A stretch of DNA of 64,000 nt from Micromonospora wenchangensis (lineage in GTDB: Bacteria; Actinomycetota; Actinomycetes; Mycobacteriales; Micromonosporaceae), in NCBI RefSeq assembly GCF_002210435.1, contig NZ_MZMV01000008.1:1-64000 (forward strand), given 5' to 3'. The position numbers and the translations under genes are program-made. The notes below the pieces were generated by a model. That model had not been told where the DNA came from. It did no database searches and saw nothing but the letters and a program-made list of their open reading frames with translations. This document shows, one piece after another, positions 1 to 7,692 of the stretch. Within the stretch, counting starts at the first letter, position 1, and every line of letters begins with the position of its first letter.

Positions 1-1
1 C

Positions 2-526
2 GGGCGTCCGGAGCGGCCCCGTTCCGAGCGTTCGCCCAAGGACATGGCCCTGTCGCTGCTGGTGCTGCTGGTGCCGATCGCCCTGCTGCTCGCCTTCTAC
101 CGGGGCTTCCTCGGCGGCGAGCAGCCCACCACGGTCGACGCCGCCCCCGCCTACGAGCAGGCCCGCGCCGCGAACGTCTTCCCCGTCGCCGAGCCGTCCG
201 GGCTGGGCGACGGCTGGCGTACGGTGAGCGCCAGTTTCCGTACCGTCGACGACGGCGCGACCCTGCGGGTGGGGTATCTCACCCCGGAGGGGCGGGGCGC
301 CCAACTGGTGCAGAGCACCGTGCCGCCGCAGCGGCTGATCCCCGCCGAGCTGACCGCGCAGGGGCAGCCGCAGGGGCCGGCCGACCTGGGCGGGGCGAAC
401 TGGCAGCGGTACACCGGGCGGGGCAACGAGCAGGCGCTGGTGCTCCTCGAACCTGACCGTACGGTGATCGTGGTGGGGGACGCCCGCGACAACGAGCTGC
501 GTGAGCTGGCCGGCGCGCTGCGCTGA
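2..526 (+). CDS. DUF4245 family membrane-anchored protein (5' partial)
   Basis: Protein of the DUF4245 family, function unknown, probably anchored in the membrane with an extracytoplasmic domain. The frame is open back to the window edge with no stop. The visible residues before the methionine at 44 are charged (ending SPKD) and lead into one strong hydrophobic helix of about 20 residues, which is how this family normally begins, so the real start is probably just outside the window and not at 44. The rest (about 140 residues) is soluble, ending DNELRELAGALR. In mycobacteria as I recall, the homologue (Rv1100) sits beside glpX and fum, which would lie to the left. Family assignment is from sequence resemblance; the role is not known. 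Confidence 0.8.
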   Translation, partial: GRPERPRSERSPKDMALSLLVLLVPIALLLAFYRGFLGGEQPTTVDAAPAYEQARAANVFPVAEPSGLGDGWRTVSASFRTVDDGATLRVGYLTPEGRGAQLVQSTVPPQRLIPAELTAQGQPQGPADLGGANWQRYTGRGNEQALVLLEPDRTVIVVGDARDNELRELAGALR

Positions 527-712
527 CCGGCGGCGGCACGGGTGGACCGGGCCGGGGGGGATTGCGGAAGGCGACGTCCGGGAACAGAAGGGACACGACC
601 CCGGGCCGGCCCGACCGGGCGGGGACCGTGCGCCGCGCGGGAAGTGTCACGCCCGCGCCGGCACGCCCCCGGTGCCCGCCGGGGGTCGGACGACCCGACT
701 GGAGAACCCGAC

Positions 713-1558
713 GTGACCATTCGACGTTTCAGTACGGCGGTCTTCGCCGCAGCGCTGCTCACCCCCGGCCTGGCCGCCTGCAACAACTCCGGCACCGGTG
801 AGGCGGGGACCTCCGCGTCCCCGTCGGCCTCCGGCAGTGTCGCCCCGGGCAGCGCCTCGCCCGGCACCTCCGAGGCCAAGCAGGCCCTGCTGAACTCCAC
901 CAACGAGATCCGCAACGGCAACTTCCGGTTCACCATGAGCGGGGTGGGGTCGACCGCCGAGGGGCAGGTGCACCAGCCGAGCCAGAGCGCCCAAATGAAA
1001 CTGAGCATCGGCGACGCGTCGTCGGACCTGATGATGAACCTGGACCTGATCCACGCCAAGCCGGACAGCTGGGTGAAGCTCGACCTGGGCGGCAAGTCCG
1101 CCAGCAGCATCCCCGGCGCGCAGAAGCTCAACCTCGGCAAGTACCAGCACCTCGACCAGACCCGGATCAAGGGCAACAAGTCGCTCGGGTTCGACTTCGA
1201 GAAGGTCGACCCGGCCGGCAGCGCCGTGCTGACCCAGGGCATCACGGAGGTCCGGCAGACCGGTGAGGGCAGCTACGCCGGCACCCTGGACGTGTCGAAG
1301 GCCGCCGAGGCGGGTTCCGTCGACCAGACGGTGATCAGCGCGCTGGGCGCGCAGGCGCAGTCGGTGCCGTTCACCGCGAAGCTGGACCCGCAGGGCCGGC
1401 TCAGCGAGCTGGTGGTCCAGATCCCGGCGGCCGGTCAGAGCGCCGCGCAGGACATCAAGATCACCTACTCGGACTACGGCAACGCCACCGCCGCCCAGAA
1501 GCCCGCCGCCGACCAGGTGGTCGAGGCGCCGCAGGAGTTCTACAACCTGTTCAGCTGA
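713..1558 (+). CDS. LppX/LprAFG-like putative lipoprotein
   Basis: Predicted exported lipoprotein of 281 residues. The N-terminus has a basic start, a hydrophobic core and a lipobox LAAC with the acylated cysteine at residue 23, followed by a Ser/Gly/Thr/Pro-rich linker (about 25-60). The remainder resembles the LppX/LprAFG or DUF6612-type lipid-binding lipoproteins: an opening helix with NEIRNGNFRFTMSG and alternating beta-type segments. I chose the GTG at 713 because GGAG lies 8 bases upstream at 701-704 and the signal peptide begins right there; the longer upstream frame is GC-rich noise. A role in binding a lipid or glycolipid at the cell surface is inferred from the family and is not certain. 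Confidence 0.75.
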   Translation: MTIRRFSTAVFAAALLTPGLAACNNSGTGEAGTSASPSASGSVAPGSASPGTSEAKQALLNSTNEIRNGNFRFTMSGVGSTAEGQVHQPSQSAQMKLSIGDASSDLMMNLDLIHAKPDSWVKLDLGGKSASSIPGAQKLNLGKYQHLDQTRIKGNKSLGFDFEKVDPAGSAVLTQGITEVRQTGEGSYAGTLDVSKAAEAGSVDQTVISALGAQAQSVPFTAKLDPQGRLSELVVQIPAAGQSAAQDIKITYSDYGNATAAQKPAADQVVEAPQEFYNLFS

Positions 1559-1568
1559 GCCGGTGCAC

Positions 1569-1605
1569 CGACGGCGGGGCGCCCCCAGGGGCAGCCCCGC
1601 CGTCG
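1569..1605. terminator. Bidirectional hairpin terminator between convergent genes
   Basis: A perfect 12-bp stem (1569-1580 with 1594-1605) and a 13-base loop lie between the ends of the lipoprotein gene and the convergent PLP-enzyme gene. There is no long T-run, as is usual for high-GC actinobacterial terminators. Confidence 0.7.
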
Positions 1606-1650
1606 TCGTGTCCGTCCCGCCCCGTGCCGCGCGCCGCGGTCAGCCCCGGC

Positions 1651-2565
1651 TCAGAGCAGTTCCAGGTAGTCGTTGACCCGGTCGTAGGCCACCGTCAACA
1701 GGGTCAGCGGCTCGTCCGAGGCGGCCAGCAGCCGGCGGCACGCGGCGATGTTCGCGCCGGTCGACGGACCCGCGCCGATGCCCTCGAACTCCATCAGCCG
1801 GCGCATCCCGTCGATCGCGTCCGCCTCGCTCACCGTGACCATCTCGTCGATGATCCCGGTGTTGAGCACCGGCGGGATCATGCCGATGGACAACCCCTGG
1901 ATGCGGTGCGGGACGAACACGTCGGCGAACATGTCGCACCCCTGCGGCTGTACGCCGAGGATGCGCAGCCCGCCCTGGTGCTGCCGGAGCACCTCGCCGA
2001 TGCCGGTCAGGTGACCGCCGGTGCCGATGCCTGCCACGTAGCAGTCCACCCGGGTGCCGTCCAGGTCGGCGATGATCTCGCGGACGGTGGTCAGCCGGTG
2101 GATCTCCGGGTTGGCCGGGTTGGCCGCCTGGTTGAGCATCACGTACTCGGGGTGCTCGAACTGGATCTCGGTGGCCAGCTCGCCGTGCGAGTTGTTGCCC
2201 CGGGTGCTGTCCGAGAGCCGGACCTCCACCCCGAAGCTGGCCAGCAGGCGACGCTTCGACTCGCTGTAGTTGTCCGGGATGACCAGCACCACCCGGTAGC
2301 CGAGCACCGCGGCGGCGATCGCGATCCCCATCCCGGTGTTGCCGCCGGTCGGCTCCAGAATGGTCTGCCCGGAGCCCGGCTTGAGCAGACCCTCCCGTTC
2401 CGCCGCCCGGATCATGTTCAGCGCGATGCGCATCTTGTGGCTGCCACCCGGGTTGTTCAGCTCCAGCTTGAGCAGGATCTCCCCGGGCAGGTCGGCGGTG
2501 AGCCGGCTGAGCCGCACCAGCGGGGTGCCCCCCACGGTGTCCAGGATCGAGTCACGGATGCCCAT
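1651..2565 (-). CDS. Cysteine synthase-like PLP enzyme (fold type II)
   Basis: PLP-dependent enzyme of the CysK/CysM family, 304 residues. Family enzymes replace the activated hydroxyl of O-acetyl- or O-phosphoserine by sulfide or another nucleophile. The cofactor lysine is K44 in NNPGGSHKMR; the substrate loop, normally TSGNTG, is TGGNTG here (73-78); the phosphate-binding glycine loop is GTGGHLTG (181-188). The usual C-terminal SSGA and DSGERY motifs are replaced by GPSTGA and AYDRVNDY, so this is a diverged subgroup whose nucleophile may not be free sulfide. It is the third gene of an operon, starting one base after the stop of the EamA-JAMM gene, and so is probably translationally coupled. 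In M. tuberculosis CysM works with a sulfur-carrier protein and a JAMM protease, and this neighbourhood echoes that. The exact product is unknown. Confidence 0.85.
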   Translation of the reverse strand: MGIRDSILDTVGGTPLVRLSRLTADLPGEILLKLELNNPGGSHKMRIALNMIRAAEREGLLKPGSGQTILEPTGGNTGMGIAIAAAVLGYRVVLVIPDNYSESKRRLLASFGVEVRLSDSTRGNNSHGELATEIQFEHPEYVMLNQAANPANPEIHRLTTVREIIADLDGTRVDCYVAGIGTGGHLTGIGEVLRQHQGGLRILGVQPQGCDMFADVFVPHRIQGLSIGMIPPVLNTGIIDEMVTVSEADAIDGMRRLMEFEGIGAGPSTGANIAACRRLLAASDEPLTLLTVAYDRVNDYLELL

Positions 2566-2566
2566 C

Positions 2567-3970
2567 TCAGCCCACCTCCGCCGTCCGCCGGTCCGGGCCG
2601 GGCAGGAAGCGCAGCTCGGTGAACTCGCCGCCGACGCACCGGAACAACCGCGCCTCCCGGACGCCGGTGTCGTCGATGCCGACCACCAGCTGCTCCAGCG
2701 TCGGATAGAGCGGCACCCCGTCGACCAGGGCGTTACGCCGGTCCTCGTCGCTGAAGTAGGCCCGCCCGTTGGGGTGCGAGTGGTAGAGCACCACCACCGG
2801 GTCGTCCACGTCGAGGTTGTCCTCCAGGTACATCAGGTCGGCCGGGGCCAGCACGTAGCCGGTGGTGGCGGTGCGCGGGAACCGGACCGGGTCCCTGCGG
2901 TGCATCTCGTCGGCGGTGTTGCGGGCCGCGTGCACCCGCCCGCTGGCGTGCACGAAACCGCACGCCTCGCCCGGGTAGGCGACCCGGGCGTGCTCGAAGA
3001 TCGTGTCGAGGGTGGACCCGTCGAGCGTCGCCCCGTCGTCCGGGGCCACCGGCGCGGGCGTCGCCGCCGAACCGCCCCCGGTGGCCTTCTTGGTCAGCCC
3101 GAACGCGGCGAGCATGACCACCGCGAGGGCCACCGCCAGGGCCGGCAGCGTGGCGTTCTCCAGCAGCGCCGACCCGAACAGCGCGACCACCGGGAAGAGC
3201 ACGAAGACGTACGACACCAGGACCGCGTCGACGTGCTGGAGCAGGTAGAAGTAGGCGGCGAAGCCGATCACCGAGCCGACCAGGCCGAGGTAGAGCACCC
3301 CGGTCAGCGAGCGGCCGGAGATCGCGCCCAGGTCGGGCCGCTCGACGAACGCCCCGAGCACCACCAGCCCCAGCGCGCCGAGCCCGATCGGCAGGGTCTC
3401 CTGGGTGAGCACGTGCACGGTGCCGCCGTAGCGGGCCATCACCGCGTACGTCAGGGCGTGCATGACCGCGGCGAGCAGCACGGCGGCCGGCGCCAGCACG
3501 CCCCGGGCGCTGATCCCGGCGGTGAGCTGGACGATGCCGACCAGGCAGCCGAGCCCGACCACCACACCGGCCCACTGCGTCCAGCTCACCGAGATCCGCG
3601 AGATCAGCACCGAGAAGAGCAGCAGGAAGACCACGACCGACGAGAAGATCAACGCCGCCAGGCCGGAGCTGATGTGCTGCTCGCCGTAGTTGATCAGCGC
3701 GTACGGGACGGCGATGTAGACCACCGCGATGAACGGCACCACCCAGCGCCGGCCCGGCGGCGGCAGCAGCGACACCCCCGGCGTGGCGAGGCAGACGGCG
3801 AGCAGGAACGGGAAGGCCACCAGGAACCGCAACCCGGCCGCGGTGATCGGTGGCAGCGTCTCCACGCTCATCTTCATGCCGTACCAGGTGGTGCCCCAGA
3901 TCAGGCACACCAGTAGGTAGAGCAGCCCGAGCTGCCAGCGGCCGGCCCGACGGCCGGTGTGGTTCGTCAT
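2567..3970 (-). CDS. DMT/EamA transporter fused to a JAMM metalloisopeptidase
   Basis: A 467-residue fusion. Residues about 12-295 form a ten-helix drug/metabolite transporter (EamA), a family that includes cysteine and amino-acid exporters. After a Gly/Ala/Pro linker (about 297-315) comes a JAB1/MPN/Mov34 domain (about 318-460) with every JAMM catalytic residue: E335 in PGEACGF, then H397, H399, S407 and D410 in HSHPNGRAYFSDED. JAMM enzymes of bacteria, such as Mec+ of the CysO-CysM system, cut amino acids or peptides off ubiquitin-like sulfur carriers. An EamA carboxy end normally faces the cytoplasm, so the protease domain would be cytoplasmic. The gene is continuous with no sign of a frameshift. 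It lies 12 bases after the acetyltransferase gene and 1 base before the PLP-enzyme gene. The inference is release and export of a cysteine-like product; no carrier protein was found in this window. Confidence 0.88.
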   Translation of the reverse strand: MTNHTGRRAGRWQLGLLYLLVCLIWGTTWYGMKMSVETLPPITAAGLRFLVAFPFLLAVCLATPGVSLLPPPGRRWVVPFIAVVYIAVPYALINYGEQHISSGLAALIFSSVVVFLLLFSVLISRISVSWTQWAGVVVGLGCLVGIVQLTAGISARGVLAPAAVLLAAVMHALTYAVMARYGGTVHVLTQETLPIGLGALGLVVLGAFVERPDLGAISGRSLTGVLYLGLVGSVIGFAAYFYLLQHVDAVLVSYVFVLFPVVALFGSALLENATLPALAVALAVVMLAAFGLTKKATGGGSAATPAPVAPDDGATLDGSTLDTIFEHARVAYPGEACGFVHASGRVHAARNTADEMHRRDPVRFPRTATTGYVLAPADLMYLEDNLDVDDPVVVLYHSHPNGRAYFSDEDRRNALVDGVPLYPTLEQLVVGIDDTGVREARLFRCVGGEFTELRFLPGPDRRTAEVG

Positions 3971-3982
3971 CTCATCTCCTGG

Positions 3983-5047
3983 TCACGCGAAGCCGAACTC
4001 GTCGAGCGCCCGCCAGAGTTGCTGGAGGTTGTAGAGGACCGTCTCGTTCCCGCAGGTGTCGATGATCCGGAGCCGCTCGTCGGTGCCGGGACGGTTCACC
4101 GCGCACCGGACCCGCCGGTCGTCACGTTCGAGGACCACCACCGGCCGGTGCTGGCCGGTGCTGGTCACCAGGTCCACCTCGATCGAGGCGAGGCCGGTGC
4201 CGTGCACCTCGACCACGCCCTCGCAGACCGGCACGACGCCGAAGACCCGGACGTTGCACTCGCCTGAGGTGCCCTGGTACTGGTTGAGCAGCCGCACCCG
4301 GCGGTGGCTCGGCACGTCGGTGGTGACGATGATGCCGGGCCCGATCAGCACGTCGTCGCCGACCGTCACCGCGCCGAGGATGCGGGCGAACGCGCCCACC
4401 TCGACCCGGTCGCCGAGCCGGGGGTGCCGCCGGCCGCTGGGGTTGTCGGCGATGCCCCGCGCGCCGAGCACGACCCCCTGGAGGATGTACGCGTCGTCGC
4501 CGATCTCGGTGGTCTCGCCGACCACCGTGCCCAGCCCGTGGTCGATGATCAGCCGCCGCCCGATGCTGGCGGCCGGGTGGATCTCCACGCCGGTGCGGAC
4601 CTTGGCGGCCTCGGAGACCCGGCGGGCCACGGCGAGCCGGACGTCCGGGCCCAGCGGGGTGTCCTCGGCCCGGTGGACCGCGTGCGCCACCCGGTAGGCG
4701 AGGGTCGCCCGGTAGGCGACGTAGCTGTCCCAGACGTACTGCCAGGAGCCGCCGGCGGCCGGGTCCCGGCGGGCCAGCGCGAGCAGGTCCTCCGTGGCGA
4801 CCTCGCAGATGGCGCGCAGCCGCTGCGGGGTCAGCAGCGCCTGGGTCACCGCCGAGGACGCCTCGGCCTCGACGAGGCGGACGACCTCAGTGCGCAGCAG
4901 CGGCGTCAGGGCCTCGGTGGACGCCGGGTCGGCCGGCGGTGGTGGTGTGCCGCCCGGGGGAGTGGCCGGTCCGGATGCGGCGCGGGGGGCCGGTACGCGC
5001 TGCCCCGTGCCGTTCGAGCCCGCGGTGGCGTGCAACGACGACTCCAT
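3983..5047 (-). CDS. Serine O-acetyltransferase-like hexapeptide protein with C-terminal extension
   Basis: CysE-type acyltransferase of 354 residues, longer than the usual 190-270. After a Pro/Ala-rich N-terminus (1-45) there is a helical CysE N-domain (about 50-150) and a left-handed beta-helix (about 153-245) with the two catalytic histidines conserved, H170 in IDHGLG and H208 in RRHPRL. CysE makes O-acetylserine, the substrate of cysteine synthase. Residues about 255-354 form an extra domain I do not recognise; it holds GTSGECNVRVFG, a beta-rich middle and an aromatic end. The gene is first in the operon and starts at an ATG with GGGAG upstream. It is divergent from the MocR regulator across 219 bases. 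It probably supplies activated serine to the PLP enzyme two genes on. Confidence 0.85.
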   Translation of the reverse strand: MESSLHATAGSNGTGQRVPAPRAASGPATPPGGTPPPPADPASTEALTPLLRTEVVRLVEAEASSAVTQALLTPQRLRAICEVATEDLLALARRDPAAGGSWQYVWDSYVAYRATLAYRVAHAVHRAEDTPLGPDVRLAVARRVSEAAKVRTGVEIHPAASIGRRLIIDHGLGTVVGETTEIGDDAYILQGVVLGARGIADNPSGRRHPRLGDRVEVGAFARILGAVTVGDDVLIGPGIIVTTDVPSHRRVRLLNQYQGTSGECNVRVFGVVPVCEGVVEVHGTGLASIEVDLVTSTGQHRPVVVLERDDRRVRCAVNRPGTDERLRIIDTCGNETVLYNLQQLWRALDEFGFA

Positions 5048-5266
5048 GCGGCTCCCGCTCCCCGTTCTGCTTGGAACCGTCTCCTTCGGCGGCTCGAGTG
5101 AGGTGACACTCGGTGCGACGTCACGCCTCGGAAGCGGACATGGCCGCAGGGCGGGCAGGTGCGGTGCCAGATCGTAGTCACAGCCCCCCGCTAACGTGAC
5201 GATGGAATATTGCTCAAGTCAGTGGCTGAGGGAAATAGCCAATCCTCAGTCCATTGGGGGGAGAGC
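5048..5266. promoter_or_regulatory. Divergent promoter region, MocR operator candidates
   Basis: This spacer between the cysE-like operon (-) and the MocR gene (+) contains two inverted repeats: GTGAC (5103-5107) with GTCAC (5120-5124), and CTGAGG (5226-5231) with CCTCAG (5244-5249), the latter in a locally AT-richer stretch just before the MocR start. These are the natural candidates for MocR binding; no binding site has been proven. Confidence 0.5.
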
Positions 5267-6685
5267 ATGAACGCGGAAGAGTTGGCCGCTCAGCTCGGTG
5301 CGTGGAAGGACGACCAGACCCGGCTCTACCGCGGGCTGGCCGAGCAGCTGCGGCTGCTGATCCGGCTCGGATCGCTGCCCCCCGGCAGTGAACTGCCCCC
5401 GGAACGTCGGCTCGCCGTGGCGCTGGCCGTCAGCCGGACGACCATCGCCCAGGCGTACAGCCTGCTCAAGGACGAGGGCTGGCTGGTCAGCCTCCAGGGC
5501 AGCGGGACCCGGGTGGCGCACGCCCAGCCCGCCGTCGCGCCCCCCGCCGACTACGGCGCGGCGGCGAGCGGCTTCATCGCCGACGTGGTCCGCGACCGGG
5601 TGCGTACCGTCGACCTGACGGTCCCGTCGCCCCCGCCCGGCCCGTGGCTGATGGCGGCGATGTCCCGGCTGCCCGCCCTGGCCGCCGCCGCGCTGTCCGG
5701 CCGGGTGTACGAGCCGGCCGGCTACCCCGCGCTGCGGGACCGGATCGCCGGCAAGCTGACCGCCGACGGCCGGGTCACCGCCGCCGAGGAGGTGATCGTC
5801 ACCAACGGCGCGACCCAGGCGCTGTCCCTGCTGGCCGGCGTGCTGACCCGGCGGGGCGACACCGTGCTGGTCGAGGAGCTGACCTGCCCGACGGTGCTGG
5901 CGTCGCTGCGTACCGCCGGGTTGCGGCTGGTCGTCGTGCCGATCGAGCGGGAGGGCGCCGACCCGCAGGCGGTGGAGGCGGCCGTCCGCCGGTACGAACC
6001 CTCCTTCATCTACGTCATCCCGACATACCACAACCCGACCGGGTGGACGATGACCGAGCATCGGCGTGCGGCGCTGGCCTCCATCGCCCGCCGGTACGGG
6101 GTGCCGCTGGTGGAGGACCTCACCCTCGCCGACACCCGGATCGACGGCCCGCTCCCGCCACCCCCGATCGCCGCGTACGCCCCCGGCGCGCAGATCTACA
6201 CGGTCGGCAGCCTCAGCAAGGTCTGCTGGCCGGGGCTGCGGACCGGCTGGCTGATCGGCCCCCGCCGCGAGCTGCAACGGATCGTGCACCTGCGGGCCAT
6301 GTACGACCTGGGCTGTCCGCTGCCCACCCAACTGCTCGCCGTCGAACTCCTCGACGACCTGCCGCAGATCCGCCTCGAACGGCAGCGGGAACTGCTCGGC
6401 CGCCGCGACACCCTGCTCGCCGCCCTCGCCGAACACCTGCCGCAGTGGCGGCACGAGTCGCCCCACGGCGGGCTCAGCGTCTGGTGCGCCACCCCCCGGC
6501 CGCTGCAACAGCTCAACCACGTCGCCCAGCACCACGGCATGCAACTCATGCTCGGCTCGCACTTCGCCGTGGGGGCACGCTCCTACCTGGACCACGTCCG
6601 ACTCCCCTTCACCCTCGACGAGGCAGAGCTGGTCGAGGTGGTCCGTCGGCTGGCCGGCTACTGGACCGAGGCCGGGCGTGGCTAG
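5267..6685 (+). CDS. MocR-type GntR regulator with aminotransferase domain
   Basis: Transcription regulator of the MocR subfamily, 472 residues. The N-terminus is a GntR winged helix (about 15-90, with LPPERRLAVALAVSRTTIAQ) and the rest a class I aminotransferase fold (about 110-465) that binds PLP or a PLP adduct as sensor. The cofactor lysine K318 in TVGSLSK and the HNPTG motif (255-259) are present. I chose ATG 5267 because the purine run GGGGGGAGAG ends 2 bases before it and the helix-turn-helix starts soon after; the longer frame to 5210 has no ribosome site. MocR proteins typically control a divergent amino-acid or vitamin B6 gene, so this is very likely the controller of the cysE/JAMM/PLP operon. 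Confidence 0.88.
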   Translation: MNAEELAAQLGAWKDDQTRLYRGLAEQLRLLIRLGSLPPGSELPPERRLAVALAVSRTTIAQAYSLLKDEGWLVSLQGSGTRVAHAQPAVAPPADYGAAASGFIADVVRDRVRTVDLTVPSPPPGPWLMAAMSRLPALAAAALSGRVYEPAGYPALRDRIAGKLTADGRVTAAEEVIVTNGATQALSLLAGVLTRRGDTVLVEELTCPTVLASLRTAGLRLVVVPIEREGADPQAVEAAVRRYEPSFIYVIPTYHNPTGWTMTEHRRAALASIARRYGVPLVEDLTLADTRIDGPLPPPPIAAYAPGAQIYTVGSLSKVCWPGLRTGWLIGPRRELQRIVHLRAMYDLGCPLPTQLLAVELLDDLPQIRLERQRELLGRRDTLLAALAEHLPQWRHESPHGGLSVWCATPRPLQQLNHVAQHHGMQLMLGSHFAVGARSYLDHVRLPFTLDEAELVEVVRRLAGYWTEAGRG

Positions 6686-6724
6686 TCTCACGGTGCGCGA
6701 CGATCGGTAGTACGCTGCGCCCCC

Positions 6725-7462
6725 ATGGGCATCTCCCACCACGGACGCACCGAGCGTCTCGACCTCGCCGACCCGTCCCTGCGCGAGTGGACCTGCCGAG
6801 TCGTGCACGTCGATCCCGAACGTGGCATCGTGCTGGACCGCTCCGCGTTCTACCCGGGTGGCGGCGGCCAGCCGCCGGACCACGGCGTGCTGCTCTGGCA
6901 GGGGGTGCAGACCCGGATCGTCGGCACGCACAAGGGCGACGACCTCTACCTGATCCCCGCCGAGGGCGACCCGGTGCCGCCGGTCGGCGTCGAGGTCAGG
7001 GGCGCGATCGAGGACGAGCGCCGGTTCACCCTGATGCGCACCCACTCCGGGCTGCACGTGCTCTGCGGTGTGGTGTTCCGCGACTTCGGCGCGCTGGTGA
7101 CCGGCGGCAACATGGAGCCCGGTGAGGCCCGGATGGACTTCAACCTGCCGCAGCCCCCCGAGGGCTTCAAGGGCCTGCTCGAAGAGGCGGTCAACAAGGA
7201 ACTGGCCACCGACCGGCGGGTCTCCGTCCGGGTGCTGCCCCGCGACGAGGCGCTGGCCATCCCCGACATCGTCCGTACCCAGACCAACCTCATCCCGCCG
7301 GACGAGCAGGAGGTCCGGATCGTCGACATCGAGGGCCTCGACGTGCAGGCCGACGGCGGTACCCACGTCGCGTCCATCGGTCAGGTCGGGCGGATCCAGG
7401 TGGTCAAGGTGGAGAGCAAGGGCAAGCAGAACCGCCGGGTCCGCATCCGCCTGGTCAGCTGA
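6725..7462 (+). CDS. AlaX-type alanyl-tRNA editing protein
   Basis: Stand-alone homologue of the alanyl-tRNA synthetase editing domain (245 residues), expected to hydrolyse Ser-tRNA(Ala) or Gly-tRNA(Ala). The N-terminal part has the AlaX opening FYPGGGGQP (43-51). Zinc-site residues are H107 and H111 in HSGLH and H214 in DGGTHV; the cysteine usual in CGGTHV is aspartate (D210), which changes one metal ligand. TACGCT at 6711-6716, eight bases before ATG 6725, suggests a leaderless transcript. The gene follows the MocR gene on the same strand but has its own promoter-like element, and ends 7 bases before the convergent xseB. Confidence 0.85.
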   Translation: MGISHHGRTERLDLADPSLREWTCRVVHVDPERGIVLDRSAFYPGGGGQPPDHGVLLWQGVQTRIVGTHKGDDLYLIPAEGDPVPPVGVEVRGAIEDERRFTLMRTHSGLHVLCGVVFRDFGALVTGGNMEPGEARMDFNLPQPPEGFKGLLEEAVNKELATDRRVSVRVLPRDEALAIPDIVRTQTNLIPPDEQEVRIVDIEGLDVQADGGTHVASIGQVGRIQVVKVESKGKQNRRVRIRLVS

Positions 7463-7469
7463 CCCCGGG

Positions 7470-7682
7470 TCAGGCGTCGGCGGTCGACCGGGCGGCGTCG
7501 ATCCGGGCGCGGGCGCCGTCGAGGGAGCGTTGGCAGGCGGCGGCGAGCCGCTCGCCGCGCTCCCACAGCGCCAGCGACTCCTCCAGCGAGGTGCCGCCGG
7601 CCTCCAGCCGCTCCACCACCTGCGCCAACTCGGAGCGGGCCTGCTCGTAGCTGAGCTGCTCCTCGGGCTTCGGGTCGCTCAT
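7470..7682 (-). CDS. xseB: Exodeoxyribonuclease VII small subunit
   Basis: Small subunit of exonuclease VII, 70 residues, the usual family length. The protein is a two-helix hairpin with the family signature LSYEQARSELAQVVERLEAG and SLEESLALWERGERLAAACQ. It binds several copies per XseA and is needed for an active nuclease that degrades single-stranded DNA in both directions. It lies 10 bases downstream of xseA on the same strand, the standard order, and is probably cotranscribed with it. Confidence 0.95.
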   Translation of the reverse strand: MSDPKPEEQLSYEQARSELAQVVERLEAGGTSLEESLALWERGERLAAACQRSLDGARARIDAARSTADA

Positions 7683-7692
7683 CTCGTCCTCC

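Noticed and set aside
2567..3970. EamA-JAMM fusion as two genes joined by error
   Set aside because: One uninterrupted frame with a normal linker, and no start codon with a ribosome site before the JAMM part; still worth confirming in relatives.
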